A stretch of 64,000 nt of DNA, taken from positions 8,910,592 through 8,974,591 of the forward strand of contig BSYO01000019.1 in assembly GCA_033239525.1 (NCBI GenBank), given 5' to 3'. Position 1 is the first letter of the stretch. Every line of letters starts with the position of its first letter. The translations under genes and the position numbers were made by a program. Of the stretch, positions 44,055-55,185 are shown one piece after another. Under the pieces are notes generated by a model, which did not search any database, was not told where the DNA came from, and was given only the letters and a program-made list of their open reading frames with translations. Source of the DNA: Nepenthes gracilis. Lineage: Eukaryota > Streptophyta > Magnoliopsida > Caryophyllales > Nepenthaceae.

Positions 44055-46310
44055 TTTTTTTTTTTTGGTAAGTAAGTGATTTGGATTACTGGGAGAAAAA
44101 ATTACAATTATGGATTATCCTCAAGTGTTATTCCGACTTAAGGATAAACCAAAAAGCTAGGGCATACCCCGAGCACTTTAATACAACCGATGAAACCAAC
44201 TAATAGTTAAAAATGTTGGTATTCATGCTACCCAAGCAGCCACACAAAGGCGGTTCCTAAACAAAATAAAAGAAACAACAAAAAGCCACTCCAAGGGCAA
44301 GACCCAAAATCAGCACCTGCAGCCGGGAGCAATCCCAGACAGCATCTTCAAAACCCGGGAGTAAATGTCCAAGGTCAGCTGCGCAACATCATCCATCAGC
44401 ATCCACGATGTGAATCAAAGACGGACAAGCTAGCTGCAACTTCAGACAGCAGCTACACCCAGTGCAGCAGCTACAGAGGCCACAATCCAGCAGCATCCAA
44501 TGCAGTATCCTCATTTCACCAATCCTGGGCCAGCATAACACCATCCACAACCTCACTACCTGCCCCTGGATGATGCCTCCTCCAGTGACCGCATTGTGAC
44601 AGCCTCACAGACAGGCAATGCTTTACAGCACCGCCTACAGCAACAGCAGAACCAAAATGCTACTAACAGGTCCCAATTCCAGCGCCAAATAGATACAAGG
44701 TCCAGCTCAACCTTTAGCTGCTCATCCAGTAACAGCATGTGTAATCCAACAGCACAAGGGAACCAGCTTTCTACCTACCAGGAAAACCAATGCAACCGCA
44801 TACATTTGCCATTCTCAGCCAAGCAGCATAAATTTTTAAGTCCATTACTCAGAACTAAACTGATACACCAACCAAGGGAAGGCATCAGTAAATATCAGCC
44901 ATTCAGCATAGCACATGTTGGGGCACAGCACAGGCAGCAGACCAGTTCGCCCACAAGGCCAGCAGCCGAACCCCAGCAGCAATCAGCTCTTCAGCAACAG
45001 CACTAACTATACTAATACTAAATACTTCATTGCAAGCGGGTGACTTTTAATGAAGTACCAAACACCAAGTCCAACCAAGCCATTCGGCTAGATCAGCAAT
45101 TCAGAGTAGAGAACCTCTACATTAGTGCACCTACACCAAGTGCAGTTGACAATTGCCATCAAATACTGATGGGGCAGCATCATGCTGTAATTAAGCAAGA
45201 TCAGGTAATGTCAGGCCAGCCAATAGGCGCCACAGCATTCCAGATAAAGAAAAAGATAAAAACTGCACAATTGCATTTAGCAAGCAATACAGCAGCTTCA
45301 TCCATTATCATCAAACCAGCAAATGACATTCTAAATGCCAAGAACATGATATACTGCTACAACAGCCAAACTCATAATTGGTCTCAGCAGCAAGACAAAA
45401 AGAGTCAGGCATCAATTGAATGAGATCCACCATCAGCACTGGCCAGCCACAAAAGGCCAAGGCAAGGGAAACTGGAGTCCAAGAAGGTCGAGCAACCAGC
45501 AATTCAACCGAATGGGATTACTCCCAGGTAGCAGATACTCCAACACCAGATTTAGAAGTCTTCAAGCATTAGCAAGGACCAAAGCAGAGGATCATCACAC
45601 ATCGGCCAATGGGATTAGCCAACGACGGATTATCACCCAATGCAGCCACAATAGAAAGATTTTCAGCGTCCGAATCGGCCCCTCCCACTACTTCCGCACT
45701 CCAGCCATTACCTCCAAACCAGAGTAGCAACAGGCTACCCCAACCCATCAGCCCGGATGGAACGTACCGGCATAGAGGCATCAGAAACCCGGGCTCAGGC
45801 GTTCGTCCACGTCAAACCAACAAGTAGCGAGAAGCAATTTGAACGAAAATAACCCCACGTCCCACATCCAGGGCAGTGAGCAGATGAAAACCATCGCACC
45901 CTAAGGGTCTTTTGCATCAAAGCAGTCTTCAGCCAGCTCATCAGAACCACATCCAGCAGATCGAAAGACACTGGGAACGAACTTTAGAAGCCCACAGAAG
46001 AACATACCTTGTCAGCGTCAAAATCTTCGAGGTGCACAGAGACGACGAAAGCGTCGGACATCACCTTCCGGACCAAACAGAAGGGCAAGGGGATTAGGCA
46101 CATACAGCGCGAAGCAGAAACGGCAGATGCACGGAGCCCTGGGACCGGGTCGTCCAGTGCCAGAGAATAGGCCAGAGACGAAACCGAAACCTAAAATTTC
46201 ATAGCGCCAACGCGAGGGTAAGAGAAGAGGTGGAGGAGAGGGGAACGGCCGGGCAAGGCATCAGGGAGACCGGCCGAGGCCGACTCCGGCGCCGGCATCA
46301 GGGAGACAGG
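44055..46310 (-). mobile_element. F: ORF-less element in the L-d 3' UTR, 2256 bp
   Basis: Perfect 16-bp TSD CGTAACATTTGGTGGT (44039-44054 and 46311-46326). 3' module at 44055-44175. The 5' end at the right carries the GC block (CCGGCCGAGGCCGACTCCGGCGCCGG, 46270-46295) flanked by a direct repeat GGCATCAGGGAGAC (46257-46270 and 46294-46307). It lacks the terminal and AT hairpins, so it is slightly truncated. C/A-rich body without credible ORFs. Confidence 0.93.
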
Positions 46311-47593
46311 CGTAACATTTGGTGGTGCTCTCTTACTCGCGATATCAGGCTGTTTTGTTGTTCGGCCTTTGAGTTGCTGCCTTGTACAGATGGCGCTCCT
46401 TGATGCGTGATGATGCAGATCTATTGAGGCCCGGTTCCTGCTGTCCTTAACTTTGAAGCTCACCTAATTTAGCTGCTGATGAAATGCCACTGGTCTTCCG
46501 GGTGCTTTGTTCAGCTGCGTTGCCTCACGGAGTATTGTTATGGGCTGAACTCTTCAATCACGCCGCGGCTGGACCTGGCAGTGGTTTTACATTTCCAGTT
46601 GACTGTTTGTGCTCTGCTGTCTGCTTTCGAAACAAGGAGTGTTGGCGTGCTTTGGGTGCAGATGCTGGAACCAGGGCTTGCTGATACCCGTTGTACCTCT
46701 GTTCCCACCATGGTGCTGGCTTCTGGCACTGCTGTGGCCATTACTGGAAGGGGGTTTTCATGCAATGCTGTCCTTCCTGCTGCAGTGACCTCAACTACTG
46801 TATTGCGTGATGCTGTGATGCTGATGAAGAGCTGGACTAGTTTGTTGCATGGAGTGCTGCTGTTTGCATGGTTTGGCATGAGACTTGAGTAGTGCTGTAG
46901 ATCAGACAGCTGTAGAATTGAGAATTGTGTGGATCTAGATTATGGGTTGTCCCTTGCTGATGCTGGTTTGGTTTTGATGTTTTAGCTCGATTTGCAGGGG
47001 TTAGGAATATTACAATTTCCCTCTGCGTTGTGTTGTATTTATTTTTCATTTTATACTGGTTTTGTAGTACGCTGGCCTCATAGAGGTTTTTTTGTACATT
47101 TGGATGTACTAGTTGCTCGGGGTATGCCCCTGAGGTTTATGTTTTTTTTCCCCAAGTCAAAATACTTGGAGATAAAAACATAGATGTTGTATTTTTTTCT
47201 CCCATTAATCCAAAATTCTTACTTACAAAAAAAAAAGCTGATCTTTCTTTTGGAGTATTGCTGCTGATGCTTTGATGATATATACGTGGGCTAGTGCCCT
47301 GCTGCGTGGTGCTTCTGAAGCATGGGCAGTTGAATGGTGTTGAAGCGTTTTTTAGTTTCCTACAGTGGCCTAAATGACCAATGCTGTAGATGCTGTGTGG
47401 CATTAAGTAGGTGCTGGTATTTTTGATGCCTGGGCTCCTTTCCTTTGCTGATTGTGGAATGGCTGCTGGGCAATTTGGTGCATAGGCAGTTTGCTTGCTG
47501 CTTCCAGATCGTGTTCTACTGATCCTGGTGAAGCTTGAATTCTTGTATACGGGGCAATTGCCAGTTTGTCCAGTGCTGAAGCTGGATCCGGAT

Positions 47594-48751
47594 TCGTTGC
47601 ATTTAACTGAGGCTATCCCTATTGGGAATGGTGGTTCGGATTCGTTGCATTTGGACCTTATTGGGGAGGCTTGTGATGAGGAGCCTTCTAAAGCTGATTG
47701 TCCCACTGCTCACCAGCCGTTTGTAAACATCTCTGATGCTGGCCCCCTTCCTTGGCAGCTTGCGGTCCCGGATACGTAGTCTGTTCAGGTTGCTGGTGTT
47801 CTTGGGGAAAGGTGTGAGGTGGACTTAGCTGTGAAATGTGAACCCCATTTTGAGGTTGATGTCCACCCAGTGGTGGGAACTGCTGATTTGGTGTTGACAC
47901 AAAAACCACTTCCTGTTTCGGTCATTGACTCTGGAGGTTCGTATGGGTTGGGGGCTGCTGAGGCTGCTGCTCTGTTGGATCCCATAGATGGCCATGTAGC
48001 TGATGACAGGGTTCCAGGCCTTGTAGACTGCCTAATTCCTGGAGTCGACGATTCTACTCCGGAGTCTATTGTGCGGATCGTCCGCAAATACACCCTGGAA
48101 GCTCCTTCTTCTGATATTTGGGTTCCACCTGTTGATGGTCAGGTGGATCTTGCTGAGCTTGCCAATCGATTCTCTTAAGAACCGGCCCCAGTCTATGGTT
48201 TTTCGGATGTGAATCCTGAACCAACTGAGGCTGCTACTTTGGTATCAGATGATGAGGTTCATGATGCGAAGGAGCCGCTGTACTGGGCTTTCAAGAAGCT
48301 CCTGGACACTGATGGCTGTCGTCAACTTTTCCATGATGTCCCTGCTAAGCATCGGAAACTTGTTTCGGACTTCCTGAACAAGTGCTGGCAAGATATAAAT
48401 GTAGAGAAATTTAGTAAGTTCCGCACGGCCTTTCCGTTGGAGGCAACAGATAATGGGTTTTCCCATGATGCTTATTTACTGGCTTTCCAACTAGTTTTTA
48501 CAACTGACACCTCTTAAGCCCATAGTGCCTCATTCAATCCAGAGGAGGAGAAGGTTGTTTATGGATTTTTGTCTTCCTTGCTGAAATCGGTAACAAATTG
48601 TCTGGGTAGTCAGGAGTGTAATCAGATTGAATTCTTAGCTGGGCTACATGGCGATGCCTTTATGATACCGACTGAAGCTCCCTGGCGTAAGTACAAGTCT
48701 GGGAGGAGGCGTAAAGCTGCATCCGTGAAAAATCGGATCTCTCAAGCATGA
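47594..48751 (+). pseudogene. O2 ORF1, C-terminal third
   Basis: LTEAIPIGNGGSDSLHLDLIGEA (near 47605) matches the linker of O1. After stops at 47777 and 48176 the C-terminal domain is open from 48209, with one TAA at 48516, to TGA at 48749-48751: DDEVHDAKEPLYWAFKKLLD, FLNKCWQDINVEKFSKF, EEEKVVYGFLSSLLKS. It is about 90% identical by eye to the O1 domain. Function unknown; see findings. Confidence 0.85.
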
Positions 48752-49983
48752 AAACCTGCTGCTGCAGGTTTGGGAGTGGGGGGGTTTTTGTGCCTTGCTG
48801 CTTCCATGTTTGATGCATTGGATGGAACCTATCCTACTGGCCTGTTGCAGCTGTAACAATGATGTGCTGGTCCCAGAAGATGCAAGTATGCTTCTGAACA
48901 TGAAGCTAGAATTTCCATCTATTTTGGATTGTGATGGAGATTGCCGGTTTCGGTGGAATGTATGGGGCTGAGCTGAGGCTTTGTTTTATTCCTTGGGTCT
49001 TATCAGATCAATTTCTTAAGTTGATCTGGTGCTACTCGGTCTGCTTTGCATGTTGAGGCCTGTGATTGCTGGCTCTCATTGCTATAGATGGGACCTGGTC
49101 TTGTTCTGAAGATCTGCTATGTTGCTGCTGCAATCTGTGTGAGGTGGCTGCTCTGATTCTGCACTGATTTGGTTCCCTGCTGGGGCTTGAGGGAGGTTTC
49201 TCCTGGGGTTGGTGGGTGTGCTGTTTGTGATGATGCAAATCGGCTGAATGCTGGCAGCATCTTGTTTGATCCTTTATTTCTGGTCAGGATTGCAGATGGA
49301 ATGATGCAATAACTGCTGCATTTCTGATATGGTTGCTCTTGCTGTGGATGTTGAATGACGAGCTTGTATTCTGTTGCCAGTGGAATGGCTGGTCTGTTGC
49401 CAGTGGGGGTGCTGAAATGCCTCTGTTTCTATATGTATCCACCTTATGGATGCTGTTGGTGGGTTGGGGCTGTCAAGGCAGATTTATTTACGCTCTTTCA
49501 TCCTGATTGGATTTGCTGGAACCCGGTGTTCCTATATCAGATGTGGGTATTTTGGTTTTTGACCGTTACCTGATGCTAAATTGGGGCTTGTAGTAGCTTC
49601 TGGTGGAGGAGGTGTTGTGATTGCTCACATTATTCTTGATGTGAGATGCTGTCTAGTTATTTTGCGTGCTGATACGCAATGTTTGGTTCAGCCTTGGACT
49701 GCAGTGAGGAGCTACTGACCTGTCTTCTGCTATTGCTGGTACTGGCTGAAGGTGCTGATGTCTTCAGTTGCATGCTAGATACCCTGTATCCAATTTTCTT
49801 GGATGCATGGAAGGTTGACGCTAGATTGGTGAAGTGGCTAGCTGAGAGGTGAAGCTACTGATGTTGCTTTGCAGGCACTGTAGGGGTGTTGTGTGTGGCT
49901 GCGTGATGCTGAGTTTGTTTGGAGTATTGATGCTGATGCTGTAATGGCTTCTGAAGCATGGGCAGTTGAATGGTGAAGATGCT

Positions 49984-50050
49984 GTTTTCAGTTCCCAACA
50001 GTGGTATTTTTGTCCACCGTTTTCAGTTCCCAACAGTGGTCTTTTTGTCC
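49984..50050 (+). repeat. Short tandem duplication, 32-bp unit
   Basis: GTTTTCAGTTCCCAACAGTGGT plus a T-rich end occurs at 49984-50015 and 50019-50050 with one difference. It lies in the O2 3' UTR. Confidence 0.85.
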
Positions 50051-50360
50051 TTTGTTGCTGCTGTTTTGAGATGCAGTGGGTTGGACCCGCTGTTTTGTGA
50101 TGTAATATCTTTCATTTTCTATAGGTTATGTAGAGCGTTAGTCTCCTAGAGGTCTGTTATGTACTTCCGGATGTACTTGTCGCTCGGGGTATGCCCCAAC
50201 GGGTTATGTTTTACTCCCAAGTCAAAATACTTGGAGTTAAAACATCGATTTTATAACTTTTTCTCCCATTAATCCAAAATACTTACTTACCAAAAAAATA
50301 AAAAAAAGAAGCTGGATCCGGATGCCTGACAAGTGAAGCGCCAGTGTTGCTTGCGTTGCA

Positions 50361-52818
50361 GGCTGACAATTCCCTCACGACAATTTTCGCTCGACAAGGT
50401 GATTTTCAAAATTGATTTGAATTTTGAATCGCCTTCTTTGGCGCTCGGCCCTCTCGGCCGGCCCCTCCGATGATCCTCCTGCGCCGGGCGGCGCCGGGCC
50501 GGCCTTGGCCCGGCCTCTGGTTGCTCAGCCCGGTCGATTAATGGTTCCCGATTCTAGTTTTCCTTCGTGTTCTGGTCCTCGATTACGAAGTGTCGGCGTT
50601 CGTTGAACTTTCGGCCGCTGCTTGTGTGTTTCTTTTTCGCTGATTCGGGCTTGGGCTGCAGGCCTTGAGGTCTTTTTCTCTCACAAGACCGTTTCCTCGT
50701 TTCCTCGGTGCAAGCCTGGGGTCGAGTCCTCGATTGGTTTCCCGTTCTAATGGGGTTGTTGGCTCGGTCTCGATCTTGGCTCCATTCGATTCACTCGTCT
50801 CTGTGGATGATGGGCCATGCTTGGTTGTCGTAGGTTGGGATTTTCCTTTTGAATTGGATTCAGCGGTGATATATGGAGTTTCCGTCGGCTCTCTCGTTGC
50901 GCGTTGGATCTGCCGCTTCCCTAGGCTTTTTGTCACAGCTCTGTTGCGCCTGCTGCTGAGTGTAGCTCGTCCGGTGGGCGGATTGGGGTTCTCTGTCGTG
51001 CTAGTCTGGTGATATTGGGTGTTGGTCGAAGAGGCTGGCCATGGTTCCTCGGGCTGTCTGCGATCCTTACCTGCTGCGGTGGGGCTCTGGTTCTTTTTGC
51101 ATTGAAGCTTTGCTTATTGATAACCTTTCGGGTTCTTGATTGAGTAGCTGTCCTTGGGACTGTTGTGGTCTGCTGACCACGGCCGGTTGTGGGATCTTGT
51201 CTCGGCTTGTAGGTATTAGTGTTGCCAATCCATAGGTCTTTGATACGCTTCTTTGCTTTACTATGGTGAGTTTAAATTGTAGTCCTTGAATGCGCTTTGA
51301 GTGCAGCTTCTACATTTGTATTTTGCGATTGTTGCGTTGCAACAATTTGTTTGGGATGCAAATTTATTCCGGCTCTGTCTGCAGGCGCTGAAAATTGCCT
51401 TTTGTTGGTTTTCTCTCTGTGTTGCTGTTACCTTGTGCAGGTTGGCTTGGGTTGTGGCATATGTTAGTCCATGCGTATGCAATTGCTGGCTCTTTGGCCA
51501 TCTTTGGAGTGCTGATTGCATTCAATTTCGGTCTGATGTTGGATGATGAAGATCTTGCTCTTGTCCTTCGGGTCTGCTTTGGTCTGGCTTCTCTGACTGT
51601 TGTATTTGCGATTGTTGCTTTGCAACAATTTGTTTGGGATGCAATTTATTCCGGCTCTGTTTGCAGCTGTGAAAATTGCCTTTTGTTGATTTTCTCTCCT
51701 GTGTTGCTGTTCTGCTTAATGCAGTTGGCTTGGGTTGTGGCATATGTTAGTCCATGCGTATGCAATTGCTGGCTCTTTGGTCATGCTGGAGTGCTGATTT
51801 GCATTCAATTTCGGTCCTGATGTTGGATGATGAAGATGCTGCTAGTGTATTTGGAGGAGTGATGTGGTTTGTCCTTGGCTTGAAGTTGCTCCTGATGCAG
51901 ACTGGGCTCATGTGATCCATTGCTCCTGGCAATCTTGATGGCCTAGTTTGTGTGATGGTGTGATGCTGCTGGATGGTATCTGCAAGAAGTACCTATGGCC
52001 ACGTTCTGGAATTTTGGATGCTTATTGTTTCTGATTTTGCAGTGAAGAATAGTTGCTGATGTAGGAAGTGCTGTACAGCCTCCCTAGACCACTGTCACCA
52101 TTTTGATGCGAGCTGTGGGCTAACTGCACAGGATGCAGTTTCCTTGACGGCTGATTCTTTTTGACTGGATTGTGTAGCACTGCCTGCTGTCAATTTGGAT
52201 TTATTGCTGATTCTCCTAAGCGTTGGAGCTGGGCTGCAGTGTAATTCTATGGTGCAATTCTGCAGAATGCAGAACCTGTAGTGTTGCTGTATTGCAACCT
52301 TAGGATATGCTTTCAATTTGCTTCATTGTTGTGCCTTGTTGCTTGGAGGAGGATTGGCTAGAGCTGGCGATATGAGGCCAGTCTCTGGATCGGATGATGA
52401 AATGATGCAGCATCCGGGTGGTGTGCTGGAAGGCAGCTGATGTCGATTTCCTGAATGGAGGCTGGTTTTCTATTGCTGGAGCAGTACAGAGCCGGCTGAA
52501 ATTTCTCTTGGACGATGTTTCAATCGATGCTGAATCGGATGACCTGGATGTGGATGCTTGTTATCCTGGATCCTTTTTTTGGTGTAGTGGGCTGGGCCCG
52601 CTGTTTTGTGATGTAATAATTTTCATTTACTATAGGTTCTGTAGAACGTTGGCCTCCTAGAGGTCTGTTATGTACCTCCGTTTGTACTTAGCGCCCGGGG
52701 TATGCCCTAGCGGGTTATGTTTTTACTCACAAGCCAAATTACTTGGAGTTAAAACATGGAATTTGTAATTCTTTCTCCCATCAATCCAAAATTCTTACTT
52801 ACCAAAAAAAAAAAAAAA
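50361..52818 (+). mobile_element. P: ORF-less element, 2458 bp, in the H 3' UTR
   Basis: Perfect 15-bp TSD GTTGCTTGCGTTGCA (50346-50360 and 52819-52833). Leader: AT inverted repeat (TTTTCAAAATTGA ... GAATTTTGAATC, 50402-50430), then the GC block (50455-50535). Body T/G-rich. Module: variant box CGCCCGGGG at 52691, 15 A at 52804-52818. Contains an internal imperfect tandem duplication. Confidence 0.93.
51315..51850 (+). repeat. Imperfect tandem duplication in P, offset about 284 bp
   Basis: TGCGATTGTTGC...CAACAATTTGTTTGGGATGC at 51324 recurs at 51607. The copies stay collinear through GGCTTGGGTTGTGGCATATG, GTCCATGCGTATGCAATTGC and GGATGATGAAGAT (51541 and 51825). They differ by scattered substitutions and small indels. 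It is internal to P and absent from other copies I could compare. Confidence 0.85.
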
Positions 52819-53082
52819 GTTGCTTGCGTTGCACCGCAAGACGCTCCTGCAACGTTGATGATTGTGTGTCTGCTTATGTGTAATTTCAGATTGCATATGC
52901 TGTTTTTTTTGTTGAACGTTGTCCTCTTAGAGGCTATTTTGGTATTATCTGTTGTACCGTTTGCTCGGGGTATGCCCTAGCTTTTTATGTTTTAAGTCCA
53001 AGTCAAAATACTTGGAGTTAAAACATAGTTTTTGTAATTTTTTCTCCCTATAATCCAAAATACTTACTTACCAAAAAAAAAA

Positions 53083-53228
53083 CTCCCTTCCCAGGCCCGC
53101 CTCCCTCCCTCCCTCGCCACCCCACCCTCTCGCCTCCCTGAGCGGCTTTCTTCTCCCTCCTCCCTCGACTCACCTCTTCAATCTCCCTCGGTTCCCTCTT
53201 CTCCTTCTTTTCCGCGCCCGGCTACTCC
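53083..53228 (+). promoter_or_regulatory. L-b 5' leader, pyrimidine-rich
   Basis: C/T-rich with repeated CTCC/CCTCCCT words up to the ORF1 ATG at 53229. It has neither the terminal hairpin nor the AT and GC blocks of the ORF-less class. Plant L1 leaders carry internal pol II promoters; no specific element was recognised here. Confidence 0.45.
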
Positions 53229-55185
53229 ATGGCCGCGGAATGCTCCGACCACTTCCTCCCCCTCCCATCTCCCCCTCAACTTAAATGCGAACCCGATTTC
53301 CCTCCCCTTTCTGCCGTCAAAGGTCGTCGCCGCCCCAGGAGTTGCCGCTCTTTGGTTCTTGAGGCCCCCTCTGCTCCCTCCGATTCTCAGTCCAGCCTTC
53401 CCGTTTCTTCCAATTCGGGAGGAGTCCTGAATCTTGGTCCATTCTCGCATTCTCCATCGACCTCTTGCGCCCCTGATGGGGATTCTCTTGCTTCGGTCCA
53501 GATTCCCAAACGTCCAGCCCTCTCACGTTCGGTTGACTCCCTCCCTGAGGTTGGGCTCTCCACTGTTGGCCCGTTGGTGGCGTCTATTTGTGGTAGGGAT
53601 GCGGGGTGCACAAACCATCCCTGCTGCCCTGCTGGGCCTCCTCCCACCTTGGCTGAGTCTTCTCTAGAGACGCTGGATCGGTCTTCTGCTCTCAGCCCTG
53701 TGCAGGGCTCGGTTTGTCCCCTGGAGCCTTCTTCTGGTGCGACTAAGTGTGGCCAGTCTAGAGGTTTGCCTGCCGTGCCCCCAGAGAAGCTTGGTGTATC
53801 GATCCTATCAACGGCGGTGGGCCTTGCCATTCAAGCTGTCAATGATTTGTGTCGTCGAATGCTACTGGCCGGTAGTCGAAAGGAGGGCTTTGGAGGTAAG
53901 TCTCCTCTCAAATTTTTCCTCCTTGTTCTCCGATGTTGAGAATATCATTTTATCCCCCTCGGATGTTATCCAACAAGGTGTGGACCTCACGGGAACCACT
54001 CTCGTGGGATACTTGATGGTAATCCAATTCACTTTAATGCTGTAAATGCAATTACGAGGAAAATTTGGAGGCGATTTGAGCTACAATATGTAGCGGGGAA
54101 CGAATCGGGTTTCTTTTTCTTCCGATTTTCATCAAACGCAATGCTTGACAAATGTCTCAACAGTGGCCCGTGGTCTATAGCTGGCCACACTCTTTTCCTT
54201 AAGATATGGAAGCCGGGTATCGTTTTATCTCATGAGGAGCACAAAGTATTCCCTGTTTGGATCACCATGTCTGGGATCCCGGTGGAATTTTGGACTCCTC
54301 TAGGTTTATCTTTGGATTACAAGTGGTTGGAAAACCCCTTAGGCTTGACCGGTCACGGAAAAATTAGAACGTTTGGGCTTTGCTAGAGTGTGTGTTGAAT
54401 TGGGTGCCGGAGCCCCTCGGCCGGAAGTGGTGAAGATTCGCACTAATGGATGTGCTGACCTTGTGGAGGATCAGATGAGAGAAATTAAAATCGAATACCA
54501 ACATAAGGCGGCGCGGAGTGCTGCCCCCAAAAAGAGCGGTAGTAAGAGCCCTGTTACCAAAGCTTCATGGGTCCCTAAGAAGTTGGTCATCCCTCGGACT
54601 ATCAATGAAAATGACTCTTCCAAGAGGTATCCAGGCAAGAATGTTGCCTTGCCCCCTGCTTCTTCCGCCCGGAAGGTCTTGTTTTCAGACAATCCCTTTA
54701 GCATTCTTCAGGAGCCCCTTCCGGATGACCCGATGGCATCCGATGTCCACATCCCGCCGTTTAACCAGTCTGAGGCTCCCATGGCTCCCCCTCTTGATGA
54801 ACCGGGTCCTAGTCATCATGTCCTTCTCACAAATGGATCTGATGAGGGGCGGCTCTATAATGGGTCTGAGCTCCAGCTCTTGCCCCCCCTTGATCCCGAT
54901 TCGGATAGGCCTTGTACTGGATCCGAGGGTTCCGGTGATGAGTCCTCGACCAGTGAGCATCCTGTTTCTAGACCGGTGGCGGTTCTTGGCCATGTGGATT
55001 GTCCTGGCCAGGCCTCCATTGCTTGTCCAGGCATCTCTTCGAGCCTGAAGCCTGCCTCTGATATGTCTGACCCCAGCAGCAGCGATTTTGTGACCAAGAG
55101 TAGGAGACGTAAATCTTCTAAGATGATCAGAAATGCTCGAGGGCCCAAGGAGCGGTCCCCCCTTCCGCCGGTCTTTAATGATTAA
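53229..55185 (+). pseudogene. L-b ORF1 relic: DUF4283-type RNA-binding protein
   Basis: ATG at 53229 (MAAECSDHFLPL). Open to 53938; frameshifts near 53900, 54015 and 54370 break it, then a clean frame runs from 54373 to TAA at 55183-55185. The Ser/Pro-rich N-terminus is followed by DUF4283 (about 53940-54440: LTGTTLVGYL, CLNSGPWSIAGHTLFLKIW, VWITMSGIPVEFWTPLGLS, GFARVCVELGAG). The expected CCHC knuckle after IKIEYQHKAAR is missing. The C-terminus is basic (KSRRRKSSKMIR). No DDEVHD-type domain. Confidence 0.82.

Larger units (their letters stand above)
39141..47236 (+). mobile_element. L-d: 5'-truncated LINE with nearly intact ORF2
   Basis: Perfect 17-bp TSD GCTGATCTTTCTTTTGG (39124-39140 and 47237-47253). 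It starts within the endonuclease, so ORF1 and the first part of ORF2 are missing. Contents: ORF2 (39141-42553), UTR with A-tract cluster, minus-strand F (44055-46310), UTR again, module (box 47116, poly(A) 47227-47236). Net length about 5.8 kb without F. The UTR of about 2.4 kb proves that the T/G-rich TGCTG sequence belongs to the LINE itself. Confidence 0.94.
47594..50307 (+). mobile_element. O2: 5'-truncated ORF1-only element
   Basis: Perfect 16-bp TSD GAAGCTGGATCCGGAT (47578-47593 and 50308-50323). It starts inside ORF1 and contains the ORF1 C-terminal part (to 48751), then T/G-rich UTR and module (box 50183, tail 50292-50307 with one T). The sequence after the stop (AAACCTGC ... GCAGGTTTGGGAGTGGGG) matches that after O1 ORF1, so O2 and O1 are one subfamily, both without ORF2. 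Confidence 0.92.
21840..53082 (+). mobile_element. H: ORF1-only element spread over 31 kb by nested insertions
   Basis: Own segments after removing TSD-bounded insertions: 21840-22749, 22958-23010, 25160-27504, 37947-38079, 38303-38327, 38360-39140, 47254-47593, 50324-50360, 52834-53082, about 4.9 kb. They give leader, ORF1 (to 26775), 2.3 kb of T/G-rich 3' UTR and the family module (box 52974, poly(A) 53073-53082). No ORF2 lies between ORF1 and UTR. ORF1 similarity runs on across I1 and D. The left end is approximate and no TSD was found for H; L-b abuts its poly(A). Confidence 0.75.

Noticed and set aside
53083..53098. TSD for L-b or H from CTCCCTTCCCAGGCC
   Set aside because: No second copy near 21800-21850 or after 61187; boundary left as approximate.
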